This document shows positions 7,037 through 14,942 of a stretch of DNA of 34,916 nucleotides, piece after piece. Position 1 is the stretch's first letter; each line of letters starts with the position of its first letter. The notes beneath the pieces were generated by a model. The model was not told the DNA's origin and ran no database searches. It saw only the letters and a program-made list of their open reading frames with translations. The translations under genes were made by a program, and so were the position numbers. Source of the DNA: a virus; IMG/VR virus record IMGVR_UViG_3300021961_010493, positions 1 to 34,916 of that record; one strand, given 5' to 3'.

Positions 7037-7111
7037 TAAATATTCGAAAGAATAGGCTCACACAGGCAATCATAGGCAACCACGGAGCGTGGAAAGGACG
7101 CTATGATTTAA
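7035..7111 (+). promoter_or_regulatory. Late-like box, repeated hairpin and 2-codon upstream ORF
   Basis: AATAAATA (7035-7042) would start a leader of about 64 nt. It contains the hairpin CCACGGAGCGTGG (7080-7092), identical to the one before gene 6238, then AAAGGA (7094-7099). Five nt below this is ATG-ATT-TAA (7103-7111), a two-codon ORF whose stop directly touches the start codon of the next gene at 7112 in the same frame. Confidence 0.55.
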
Positions 7112-7354
7112 ATGGAAAGAACAGCAGTTCAATACGAAAGTGAAAAGAAAAGCTTAGAAGCACACGTCGATCTATGTGCTGAACGCTATTACCGTCTGGA
7201 GCAGAGATTGGGTGGCGTGGAAGATGCGGTCAAGGATCTCAAGAACACCATGGTGGATGAGTCCAAACGCACTTCAAAAATCATCATCGGATCCGCGGCA
7301 ACTGTCATAGGTGGTTTGTTATCCACCGTGGTCGCACTCATCATGATGCTATAA
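7112..7354 (+). CDS. Coiled-coil protein with C-terminal membrane anchor (XhlA-like shape)
   Basis: This encodes 80 residues. An N-terminal helical, charged part (YESEKKSLEAHVDLCAERYY; LEQRLGGVEDAVKDLKN) with coiled-coil spacing is followed by one membrane helix near the C-terminus (about 59-80, IIIGSAATVIGGLLSTVVAL). This is the shape of the XhlA haemolysin/holin-associated family, but I cannot claim homology. The start is fixed by an in-frame TAA immediately upstream; the ribosome site AAAGGA is 12 nt away and is closer to the two-codon ORF. Several proteins of this plan lie in the window. Confidence 0.7.
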   Translation: MERTAVQYESEKKSLEAHVDLCAERYYRLEQRLGGVEDAVKDLKNTMVDESKRTSKIIIGSAATVIGGLLSTVVALIMML

Positions 7355-7355
7355 A

Positions 7356-7601
7356 GTGGAAATCAAGTTCAAACATTTTTCAATATCGATCAGTCCGGAA
7401 GAAGTCCGTGTGCTTAAACTCATCCTGACCGAAGATTACCAATCTGATTATTTTGCAATAGATGACTGGTCCATCATTGACTTATTGTATAAAAAGCATA
7501 TAATAATATACAACAAGATCGAAAGAAATAAACCCGAGTTACAACCATGGTGTCAAAACACAGTATTGAGGACTTTGTCAGACGAGCAATCTGGAAACTA
7601 A
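7356..7601 (+). CDS. Small unknown protein, overlaps next gene
   Basis: This encodes 81 residues from GTG 7356, one base after the previous stop. The N-terminal two-thirds (FKHFSISISPEEVRVLKLIL ... WSIIDLLYKKHIII) look like a normal small alpha/beta protein. The last 18 residues are encoded where the next gene has already begun in another frame (55-bp overlap), so the natural end may differ from the ancestral one. A plausible sigma70 promoter lies inside the gene. No family is recognised. Confidence 0.55.
   Translation: MEIKFKHFSISISPEEVRVLKLILTEDYQSDYFAIDDWSIIDLLYKKHIIIYNKIERNKPELQPWCQNTVLRTLSDEQSGN
7477..7504 (+). promoter_or_regulatory. Sigma70-like promoter inside gene 7356
   Basis: TTGACT (7477-7482) and a perfect TATAAT (7499-7504) are 16 nt apart. 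Transcription would begin near 7511 and read the gene at 7547. Confidence 0.5.
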
Positions 7602-7987
7602 CCAGGTCATCCAACATCATCAAATATGTGCCCAAGAGCATCCATAACGGAGTGGTGGTCGGGGACTGTGCGGTGATCCGCAATAAGAAACAGACCTTTG
7701 ATGTCTACTCCAAACATCGCAAACCCCTCAAAAAGGACATCTGCAATCACAAATTGGCCATCTGCATCGCTACATTGATGAACCAATACACGGACAGCCT
7801 GCAAGCCAAACTCAAGGAACTCACCAAGTTGGACAATCAATACGCCATCGCTTTGGGACATTACCACAAGTACAAGAGCCTTATAGATGATAAACCGCAT
7901 CTGATGGATGATTTTGAGCACTGGGAAGAGGAAATCATACTGCTCAGCAACAAGATAGACAACGAATACAAGACCATGACACTTTAA
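7547..7987 (+). CDS. Unknown basic helical protein
   Basis: This encodes 146 residues. A basic N-terminal part (SIEDFVRRAIWKLTRSSNII; IRNKKQTFDVYSKHRKPLKK) precedes a long helical, probably coiled-coil C-terminal part (LQAKLKELTKLDNQYAIALG; HWEEEIILLSNKIDNEYK). No Shine-Dalgarno is seen at ATG 7547. The overlap with the preceding frame could mean an old frameshift or simply compact packing. The function is unknown. Confidence 0.65.
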   Translation: MVSKHSIEDFVRRAIWKLTRSSNIIKYVPKSIHNGVVVGDCAVIRNKKQTFDVYSKHRKPLKKDICNHKLAICIATLMNQYTDSLQAKLKELTKLDNQYAIALGHYHKYKSLIDDKPHLMDDFEHWEEEIILLSNKIDNEYKTMTL

Positions 7988-8003
7988 TATAAACTGTGTG
8001 CAA

Positions 8004-8011
8004 TATAAATA
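8004..8011 (+). promoter_or_regulatory. Perfect T4-type late box TATAAATA
   Basis: TATAAATACTA extends the match to the T4 late consensus. The box ends 7 nt before ATG 8019, giving a leader of about two bases. Confidence 0.65.
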
Positions 8012-8018
8012 CTACACA

Positions 8019-9515
8019 ATGAGATTAGACAACATAGATTTTTTTTCGCCGGATAAACTTCAGCAGATAATCGCTGAGCGTTTCGGACAGTCAGTGAAAC
8101 TTGCTGACTTGAATGACGACAGTTTGGGCATATTTGAACAGTCAACCAGAGAAGCCATTAAAAGTTTCGAAAGAAGCATGGGTTTCAACAGCCAGCAATC
8201 CAATCCAAGATATGTTGAGAACAAGATATTGTTGGACTTCATACTCAAAGAACAGGAAAAAAGATTAAAAGTCAACAAAGTCATGGGCGATAAGGTTGAA
8301 CTGAGTGACCCTGAAAATCCTGGCATGACCACAACCATCGACACCAAGAAGATGGACCTCGACACGGACGAAAAAGGTCAATTGAAATTGGACAAGAAAG
8401 ATCAAAAGTCCATGCAACAACAAAAATCCAAACTCATCCCCGGCCAGACAATTAGAATGGAAGACATGGACGATGACGCCAAGGAATTTGTTGATTACCT
8501 TTCTTCCAAAGGTTACAAAATTTTAAGCCAAGGCGGTGGCCCAAACGGAATATCCATCGAATATCAAGATCGCGATGGCAAGACACACCAAGTAGATTTC
8601 AAACACGGTGGCATAACCAAAGAACAAGATGACACAGCAAAAGATGATCTGGAAGACATCGTTGCTCCCGAATTTAAGAAAGTTGTCCATGACATGCAAC
8701 AAGGCATGAGCAAGGATGAGATCAAAAAGAAATATCCCAAAGCTGCCAAGACCGTTGACCAAGTGGCAGACGACTTAAAGAAAGTGATGGAGGTGATGAA
8801 AAATCATTTCCTCGCTGTGCAAGGTCATCAAATTGACGAAGCAGGATATAGGATGTCAGGCAGAGAGACAGCGGCACTAAGATTATTGGTTGGTTCGCAA
8901 AATTTTGCCATGGCGAGAAGAGCAATGGAAATGGCACGAAACGGTCAGTCAGTTCCGGCATCATTAATGAAAGGCTTTATGCCTATCTTAGAAAAACTAG
9001 ATAAATTTATCAAGGGAGGGGCAGGAGCCGTGAACAGACTAAACACACTTTCTTCTATTGTAGGAGAAGACTACGAAGCGAAATTAAAAAAACTTTTAGA
9101 GAACGAGATGGAAACATCCGAGATCCTATTAGCATCACAGGACATCGTTGACCAGATCACAGACATGTATGAAAAGATTGCAGAACTTAAATCGTCTGCT
9201 GTTTTAGAGTTGGTTGATAGAATGTCGAATGAAATGGGCCAGGAGATTGCCGATTCATTCTCAAATCAAATCAATCCAACACTCCAAGCACTCGAAGATG
9301 CTTTGGGCACTGCAAGAAAAGGTGCACAGGATTCTGTGTCAATTGTGAAAGGCGAACAGCCTAAACCAATGGCCGGAGATGGTGACATCGATGCAGACAT
9401 GGACATTGATTCAGCTGATGGAATGGGAGACGCAGACATCGAAGGTGGAGACGACTTTGGTGCTTCTGAACCTGCTGCCGGTGGGACAGAACCAGCCGGT
9501 CGTGCAGAGAGATAA
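8019..9515 (+). CDS. Large acidic-tailed phage protein, putative structural/head-associated
   Basis: This encodes 498 residues from ATG 8019; a GTG 21 nt upstream overlaps the perfect late box, so the ATG is preferred. It is predicted mostly helical: a charged N-terminal half with Lys/Asp/Gln-rich linkers, a central region (YRMSGRETAALRLLVGSQNF), a coiled-coil-like stretch (SQDIVDQITDMYEKIAELKS) and a C-terminal tail of Asp/Gly/Ala (DGDIDADMDIDSADGMGDAD). I recall similar proteins in T4-like cyanophages, annotated only as structural or hypothetical. A head-core or virion-internal role is possible. It is followed by a gene overlapping at one base. Confidence 0.7.
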   Translation: MRLDNIDFFSPDKLQQIIAERFGQSVKLADLNDDSLGIFEQSTREAIKSFERSMGFNSQQSNPRYVENKILLDFILKEQEKRLKVNKVMGDKVELSDPENPGMTTTIDTKKMDLDTDEKGQLKLDKKDQKSMQQQKSKLIPGQTIRMEDMDDDAKEFVDYLSSKGYKILSQGGGPNGISIEYQDRDGKTHQVDFKHGGITKEQDDTAKDDLEDIVAPEFKKVVHDMQQGMSKDEIKKKYPKAAKTVDQVADDLKKVMEVMKNHFLAVQGHQIDEAGYRMSGRETAALRLLVGSQNFAMARRAMEMARNGQSVPASLMKGFMPILEKLDKFIKGGAGAVNRLNTLSSIVGEDYEAKLKKLLENEMETSEILLASQDIVDQITDMYEKIAELKSSAVLELVDRMSNEMGQEIADSFSNQINPTLQALEDALGTARKGAQDSVSIVKGEQPKPMAGDGDIDADMDIDSADGMGDADIEGGDDFGASEPAAGGTEPAGRAER

Positions 9516-9847
9516 TGCTGATCATCGAAATAGATAATTTCGCACACCATTTAGCTACCGTACTACAATACTTCAAACAGGAAGCAGATGCTCGAGAAAC
9601 GGGTGCTGTTGTTCCTATCGATGCTCTGTCCGATTTCATGTCCAGCCAGGGCATGTCTATCAATCCGGACGTGATCAAAAACTTGATAAGCACAGATCCA
9701 CAGATCAAAAATCTTGTAAAATCCTTCGACGGGGACAAGATCACCATAGACACAGTGGTAGAACCCACGGGTGATAATGCCATGAACATCGATGGTTCCG
9801 ACGAAGTTTCCAAGATGGCCAAAAGAGCTTTGAAAAAACGCTCATAA
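9515..9847 (+). CDS. Small unknown protein coupled to 8019 gene
   Basis: This encodes 110 residues. Its ATG shares one base with the upstream stop (TAATG), so the two are probably translated in a coupled manner. The N-terminal helix (NFAHHLATVLQYFKQEADAR) and middle (IDALSDFMSSQGMSINPDVI) are helical, and DGDKITIDTVVEP is a strand pair; the C-terminus is basic (KMAKRALKKRS). No known motif is seen. Its close tie to the large acidic-tailed protein suggests a partner, but this is only context. Confidence 0.7.
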   Translation: MLIIEIDNFAHHLATVLQYFKQEADARETGAVVPIDALSDFMSSQGMSINPDVIKNLISTDPQIKNLVKSFDGDKITIDTVVEPTGDNAMNIDGSDEVSKMAKRALKKRS

Positions 9848-9865
9848 GACTGTATAATATATTTT

Positions 9866-10282
9866 ATGATTAGGAAAATTCATCCGCACGAGCATCACCT
9901 TTTCCAAAAAGACCCGGTCAGACCTCATATAGAAACTGCTTTCAGAATAGCACCCCCCAATGAAGTTTATGTTTACTCATACCACAACGACATTGACGCT
10001 GTGATCTGTGTGGCCTATAATGACAACGTTCCTGCGAACGAATCCGAATTGAGAATGACTGGAAGCACTGTGGCAACTTTTTACACAGTGTGGAGTTACA
10101 CCAAGGGGGCCGGCACAGAAATAATATTTGCTGTCAAAGAACACATAGAAAAAACCAAACCCAACATCGAAAGATTCGTCACACTTTCGCCCTGCACAGA
10201 AATGGCAACTCGTTTTCATCTCAAGAACGGCGCAACTCTGTTAAACAAATATGAGGAATATCAAAACTTTGAGTACAAGTAA
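9866..10282 (+). CDS. Putative acetyltransferase-like phage protein
   Basis: This encodes 138 residues with a GNAT-like pattern of strands: VYVYSYHNDIDAVICVAYND, ATFYTVWSYTKGAGTEIIFA, then RFVTLSPCTEMATRFHLKNG and a final QNFEYK. The segment 'TLSP..EMA..FH...GA' followed by 'N..T.NF.Y' resembles small conserved T4-like phage proteins that I have seen described as hypothetical or acetyltransferase-like. The usual acetyl-CoA signature R-x-x-G-x-G/A is not clear, so catalytic activity is doubtful. ATG 9866 follows TATAATATATTTT without a ribosome site. It overlaps the next gene's proposed start by 32 bp. Confidence 0.6.
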   Translation: MIRKIHPHEHHLFQKDPVRPHIETAFRIAPPNEVYVYSYHNDIDAVICVAYNDNVPANESELRMTGSTVATFYTVWSYTKGAGTEIIFAVKEHIEKTKPNIERFVTLSPCTEMATRFHLKNGATLLNKYEEYQNFEYK

Positions 10283-10961
10283 CATCACACCACCGCCTTT
10301 CGTAGAAAAGTTTGAGTACCACAAACTGGAACAGATCAATGAAGCAGGCCGCAGAGTGTATCAAACTCCACAGGGAGATCGCATACCTTCTGTGACCACC
10401 ATACTGTCCAAGACCAAAGACATGACCCATCTCAACGAATGGAAAGAAAGAGTGGGCGAACAGGAAGCACAGAGGATAGTCAAAGAAGCATCAGGCGTGG
10501 GTTCTGCCATGCACAACAACTTGGAAAAATTCCTGTGTGGCGAAGAACGACAACCTGGCAACAATCTCGTCCATGTGCAGGCCAACAAGATGGCTGATCA
10601 GATCATACAGAACGCTCTGGTTGATGTCAACGAAGTATGGGGCATCGAACAAGCATTATACTTTCCGGGGCTCTACTCTGGCACCACAGACCTTGTGGGA
10701 ATGTACAAAAACAATCCGGCCATAATGGATTTCAAACAGACCAACAAACCCAAGAAAAAAGAATGGGTAGAGGATTACTTCCTGCAGTTGGTGGCCTATG
10801 CAGAAGCACACAACGAAGTTTACGGCACTAAAATACGCGAAGGACACATCTTCATGTGCTCCAGAGACTTGAATTATCAGCAGTTCGACCTTGAACCCAC
10901 ACACTACGACTACTGGCTGGACAAATGGCTGGCAAGAGTAGAAGATTACTACAAGCTCTAA
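10251..10961 (+). CDS. PD-(D/E)XK superfamily exonuclease, RecB-like
   Basis: This encodes up to 236 residues. The RecB-family nuclease core is visible in order: SVTTILSKT and the G-x-x-x-H of GSAMHNNLEKFL at the N-terminus, then GTTDLVGMYKNNPAIMDFKQ (catalytic Asp in T-T-D and D-F-K for the D-x-K) near residues 144-162, and FLQLVAYAEAHNEVYG with the Q-x-x-x-Y of motif QLVAYA. Such single-domain nucleases in T4-like marine phages are thought to work in replication, recombination or host DNA breakdown. ATG 10251 overlaps the upstream gene; TTG 10269 is an alternative start. Family assignment is firm from the motifs. Confidence 0.85.
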   Translation: MRNIKTLSTSNITPPPFVEKFEYHKLEQINEAGRRVYQTPQGDRIPSVTTILSKTKDMTHLNEWKERVGEQEAQRIVKEASGVGSAMHNNLEKFLCGEERQPGNNLVHVQANKMADQIIQNALVDVNEVWGIEQALYFPGLYSGTTDLVGMYKNNPAIMDFKQTNKPKKKEWVEDYFLQLVAYAEAHNEVYGTKIREGHIFMCSRDLNYQQFDLEPTHYDYWLDKWLARVEDYYKL

Positions 10962-10964
10962 GTC

Positions 10965-10972
10965 AATAAATA
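10965..10972 (+). promoter_or_regulatory. Late-promoter-like box AATAAATA
   Basis: It lies 7 nt before ATG 10980 of the tail fibre gene, at the same distance as the boxes at 8004 and 20415. No Shine-Dalgarno is present. Confidence 0.5.
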
Positions 10973-10979
10973 CACACAA

Positions 10980-12512
10980 ATGGCTATCGTACAGATTTCA
11001 AGAATACAGCACAGACGCGGTGTAAAATCACTGTTGCCACAACTGGCGGCGGGCGAACTGGGTTGGGCAGTGGACACACAAGAATTATACATCGGCAACG
11101 GCAGTTTGGCGGACGGCGCACCGGAGCTGGGCAACACCAAGATCATCACAGAAGATGATGACATACTTGGTTTAGCCACATCCTACACATACAAAGGAAA
11201 CACACAGACTCCTGTGGTCACAGGCACAGATGCCAACAACCCCATTAGAAGAAGCCTTTCCAACAAGTTGGACGACCACGTGTCGGTCAAGGATTTCGGA
11301 GCAGTGGGCGACGGTTCCACCGATGACACAGCGGCCATCAACAGAGCCATAGCAAATTTACAGACCGTGGAGAACACGGGCAAGGAAAGACGCAGATTGG
11401 TGTTCCCGGGAGGAACATACATAGTTTCGGATGTGATCAAATTATATCCCTACACTCAGTTGATAGGCGATGGCATGGAATCTACTTTTATAAAACAAAC
11501 TTCTGGTAGTGCTGACTGTTTGATCAGAACAACAGACAGAAATGGCAACACTTCAGCCAACATAGGTAATGATGGAGCTGCCAAACCCCAGGGCATAGAA
11601 TGTTCGGGCATCCATTTCGTGACGCAACACGCAAAAGATCTTATCATACTCGATCAGTGTGAGGACATCCATTTTAGATCATGCCATTTCACAGGAACCT
11701 ACAACACACAGGATGGTGACTCATCGTCACCCGCTGTCGTTTCGTTGGTGACTTTCAATTCAACTGCGGCCCTGCCGACCAAAAGAATCACATTTACAGA
11801 TTGCACATTTGAAAAGTCATACTACTGTGTCAAGGCCAATGACGACATCCAAGACATATTCTTCGTCAGCAGTGAATTCCAGACTGCGTACAGAGCTTTC
11901 AATTTGGCGGAAACCGCCGATGGATCCACAGCAGGAAGGATCACAGGTCCAACCGGTGTTGTGATATCATCTTGCAGATTCTATGAGATAGATGCAGAAG
12001 CAGTAAAGATACACAGTGCGGGTGGCAATCCAAGAGGAAACATAGTGGCCAACTGTTCATTCAGAGATGTTGGACAGAACGCGGATGACTCTTCCGAAAC
12101 CACCGCCATACAATTCGACGTGGGAGGCAACTTCGCACACCACAACTATTTCTATCGCACAGACAATGTCAGCACAGTGGGTGGTACAATCTATCACGAA
12201 GGTCCTGTGGAATCTTCCGTCACGCTGGCAGACAACACAGTGGGCGCAACAGACACAGGCATTCAATTTAATTCACATTCGGAAAATCATGTCAAGGTGG
12301 AATACATCATCAGCAGGGGCACATCAAGACAGTCCGGCACATTACACATCAATGGCACCAGTGCTTCCATGAACATAGACGATGAGAGGTATCCGGCGGG
12401 TGGTTTGGGAGTGACTTTTAGCGTGGTGGCCAGCACAGGCAAAGTGCAATATACAACCACTTCTACAAGTGATGACGCTGTATTAAAGTATCGTATAATA
12501 AGATTTACCTAA
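10980..12512 (+). CDS. Tail fibre/tailspike with right-handed beta-helix
   Basis: This encodes 510 residues. The N-terminus (IQHRRGVKSLLPQLAAGELG, then WAVDTQELYIGNG) is the short trimerisation/attachment repeat common in phage tail fibres. About residues 95-120 read VKDFGAVGDGSTDDTAAINR, the signature of the pectate-lyase-3 (PF12708) entry into a right-handed beta-helix. Many short Cys/Ser/Asn-containing strands follow (CSGIHFVTQH; HFRSCHFTGTY; ITFTDCTFEKSYY), and the end is a beta-rich cap. It probably binds or degrades a host polysaccharide at the tail. Catalytic acids cannot be assigned by eye. It stands after a late-like box with no ribosome site. Confidence 0.88.
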   Translation: MAIVQISRIQHRRGVKSLLPQLAAGELGWAVDTQELYIGNGSLADGAPELGNTKIITEDDDILGLATSYTYKGNTQTPVVTGTDANNPIRRSLSNKLDDHVSVKDFGAVGDGSTDDTAAINRAIANLQTVENTGKERRRLVFPGGTYIVSDVIKLYPYTQLIGDGMESTFIKQTSGSADCLIRTTDRNGNTSANIGNDGAAKPQGIECSGIHFVTQHAKDLIILDQCEDIHFRSCHFTGTYNTQDGDSSSPAVVSLVTFNSTAALPTKRITFTDCTFEKSYYCVKANDDIQDIFFVSSEFQTAYRAFNLAETADGSTAGRITGPTGVVISSCRFYEIDAEAVKIHSAGGNPRGNIVANCSFRDVGQNADDSSETTAIQFDVGGNFAHHNYFYRTDNVSTVGGTIYHEGPVESSVTLADNTVGATDTGIQFNSHSENHVKVEYIISRGTSRQSGTLHINGTSASMNIDDERYPAGGLGVTFSVVASTGKVQYTTTSTSDDAVLKYRIIRFT

Positions 12513-12544
12513 CCTAATTATCCACACTTTTCCAAAAATAATCG

Positions 12545-12573
12545 TTTACTAAAGAACCTTTTGGCTCTATAAT
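12545..12573 (+). promoter_or_regulatory. Sigma70-like promoter for nrdA
   Basis: TTTACT (12545-12550) and TATAAT (12568-12573) are separated by 17 nt. ATG 12588 is 15 nt from the -10, so the leader would be only about 8 nt and has no Shine-Dalgarno. A host-type promoter would fit early expression of nucleotide metabolism. Confidence 0.6.
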
Positions 12574-12587
12574 AACTACAACATCAC

Positions 12588-14906
12588 ATGAATAATCCAA
12601 AAGAAATATTAATAGAAAAAAGAGACGGATCCAGGGAACCACTGGACGTCAACAAGATGCATTTCGTTGTTGAACAGGCCTGCGAAGGACTTACAGGCGT
12701 GTCTGCTTCACAGATCGAAATGAATTCACACATACAATTTACAAACGGCATGACGTCAAAGGACATCCAAGATATCCTGATACGTTCTGCAAATGATCTT
12801 ATCACATTAGAATACCCCAACTATCAGTATGCGGCGGCAAGACTGCTGTTGTGGAACGTCTACAAGGAAGTGTTCGGACAGTTCCAACCCAAACACTTTG
12901 TGAATGTGATCATTCAAAACGTCAAGCGTGGCGTGTACGACCGTGCGATATTAGACAGTTACACCAAAACAGAATTGAAAAAACTCAACACATGGATCAA
13001 ACACGACAGGGATCTTGAATTCACATATGCTGGTTTAAGGCAAGTGGTGGACAAGTATCTCGTGCAGGATAGATCATCCGGCGAGGTGTACGAAACTCCG
13101 CAGTTCATGTACATGATGATTGCGGCAACTCTGTTTGCTTCTTATCCAAAAGAAACTCGCATGTCATACATCAAAAAATATTATGATGCAATATCAACCT
13201 TCCAGATCAACATACCAACTCCTGTGATGGGTGGAGTGAGAACTCCGATCAAGCAGTTCGCTTCTTGCGTGTTGGTGGATGTGGATGACACACTGCCCTC
13301 AATTTTTTCCTCCAATTCCGCTGTGGGATATTACATCGCACAGAGAGCCGGCATCGGATTGAACCTTGGTCGTATCAGAGCGATCAATTCAAAGATCAGG
13401 GGTGGCGAGGTAGCACACACGGGTGTGATTCCTTTCCTCAAAGTGTTCGAAGCCACAGTGAGATCATGCACACAGAATGGTATCAGAGGCGGGTCAGCCA
13501 CTGTACACTTTCCAATATGGCATCATGAGATCGAAGACATCCTTGTGTTGAAAAACAACAAGGGCACAGAAGATAACAGAGTTAGAAAGTTAGACTACTC
13601 GATCCAGATTTCAAAAATATTCTATGAGAGATTGTTGAAGGACGAAGACATCACTCTTTTCTCACCCCATGACGTGCCAGATCTATACGAAGCATTCGGC
13701 CATGACAACGCCAAGTTCGATGAACTGTATTTGAAATACGAAAATGATCGCAAGACATCCAAGAAGAGGATCAAAGCCATGGATCTGTTTTCCGCACTGT
13801 TAAAAGAGCGAGCAGAAACAGGACGCATCTACATCATGAACATCGATCATGCCAACTCGCATTCGTCATTCAAAGATCCTGTCCGCATGTCAAATCTATG
13901 CCAAGAAATTACTCTACCAACTGTGCCCATACAACACGTGGACGATGAGCAAGGCGAGATAGCACTTTGTATATTGTCAGCAGTCAATGTGGGGACTCTC
14001 AAGTCATTGGACGATTTAGAATCGATATGTGACCTAAGCGTGAGAGCACTTGAGCAGATCATCGACTATCAAGGTTATCCTGTCAAAGCCGCGGAGCGTT
14101 CCACAAAAGCAAGACGCTCGCTTGGTATTGGCTACATCGGCCTGGCACACTTCCTTGCCAAAAACAAAGTCAAGTATGGCGACAAAGAAGCATGGAAATT
14201 GGTGCATCAACTATCCGAATCATTCCAATATTACTTGCTAAAAGCATCCATGACATTGGCCAAAGAAAGAGGAGCATGCGAAGGGTTTGGAAGAACCAAA
14301 TATGCAGATGGATTGCTACCAATCGACACATACAAGAAAGAAGTGGACGAACTGGGCAAATTCAAATATGAGTGTGACTGGGAATGGTTGAGAAAAGAAA
14401 TCAAACAGCACGGACTGAGACACTCAACACTGTCAGCACAGATGCCATCGGAATCATCTTCCATCGTATCAAATGCTACCAACGGCATAGAGCCTCCACG
14501 TGCTCTGCTGTCAACTAAAAAATCAAAGAAAGGTCCACTCAAACAAGTGGTGCCACAATATCAACAGTTGAAAAACTTTTACACACTGCTGTGGGACATG
14601 CCTTCCAACGAAGGATACATCAACATTGTGAGCGTCATGCAGAAGTTTTTTGATCAGGCCATATCAGGCAACTGGTCATACAATCCATTGCACTTCGAGA
14701 ACAACGAGGTTCCCATGAGTGTGATGCTGAAAGACTTGTTGACAACCTACAAATTGGGTTGGAAGACATCTTACTACCAAAATACCTATGACTACAAGGG
14801 CGAAGAAGAAACGGTCCAGCCACAAGGTATCCAGGACACGGTCACTGAATTTCCGCCAGAGCCTGCACAACAAGACGACGAGTTGTGTGATGCTTGTGCG
14901 ATATAG
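12588..14906 (+). CDS. nrdA: Ribonucleoside-diphosphate reductase class Ia, alpha subunit
   Basis: This encodes 772 residues, close to E. coli NrdA (761). An N-terminal ATP-cone (IEKRDGSREPLDVNKMHF) is complete, so allosteric activity control may be retained. Active-site residues are in place: Cys near 227 (FASCVLVDVDD), NLCQEITLP with Cys 438 and Glu 440, Cys 461 (IALCILSAVNVGTL), PSESSSIVSNATNGIEPPR, and the C-terminal Tyr pair KTSYYQN. The C-terminus ends LCDACAI, the CxxC that exchanges electrons with thioredoxin or glutaredoxin. It makes dNDPs for phage DNA synthesis, working with NrdB encoded 36 bp downstream. No intein or intron interrupts it. Confidence 0.98.
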   Translation: MNNPKEILIEKRDGSREPLDVNKMHFVVEQACEGLTGVSASQIEMNSHIQFTNGMTSKDIQDILIRSANDLITLEYPNYQYAAARLLLWNVYKEVFGQFQPKHFVNVIIQNVKRGVYDRAILDSYTKTELKKLNTWIKHDRDLEFTYAGLRQVVDKYLVQDRSSGEVYETPQFMYMMIAATLFASYPKETRMSYIKKYYDAISTFQINIPTPVMGGVRTPIKQFASCVLVDVDDTLPSIFSSNSAVGYYIAQRAGIGLNLGRIRAINSKIRGGEVAHTGVIPFLKVFEATVRSCTQNGIRGGSATVHFPIWHHEIEDILVLKNNKGTEDNRVRKLDYSIQISKIFYERLLKDEDITLFSPHDVPDLYEAFGHDNAKFDELYLKYENDRKTSKKRIKAMDLFSALLKERAETGRIYIMNIDHANSHSSFKDPVRMSNLCQEITLPTVPIQHVDDEQGEIALCILSAVNVGTLKSLDDLESICDLSVRALEQIIDYQGYPVKAAERSTKARRSLGIGYIGLAHFLAKNKVKYGDKEAWKLVHQLSESFQYYLLKASMTLAKERGACEGFGRTKYADGLLPIDTYKKEVDELGKFKYECDWEWLRKEIKQHGLRHSTLSAQMPSESSSIVSNATNGIEPPRALLSTKKSKKGPLKQVVPQYQQLKNFYTLLWDMPSNEGYINIVSVMQKFFDQAISGNWSYNPLHFENNEVPMSVMLKDLLTTYKLGWKTSYYQNTYDYKGEEETVQPQGIQDTVTEFPPEPAQQDDELCDACAI

Positions 14907-14942
14907 TTGACTAATTACATATAATAGTATAAATTATAAACA
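14907..14942 (+). promoter_or_regulatory. Putative promoter between nrdA and nrdB
   Basis: TTGACT (14907-14912) overlaps the nrdA stop. A TATAAA (14928-14933) lies 15 nt on, and another TATAAT lies at 14920-14925. ATTATAAACA runs directly into ATG 14943. No ribosome site is seen. Confidence 0.4.

Noticed and set aside
9266-9822. Long minus-strand frames (94 and 153 codons) opposite the 8019/9515 genes.
   Set aside because: They are shadows of a repetitive Asp/Gly-coding tail; no ribosome site, and their proteins are Ser/Met/Pro-rich low-complexity.
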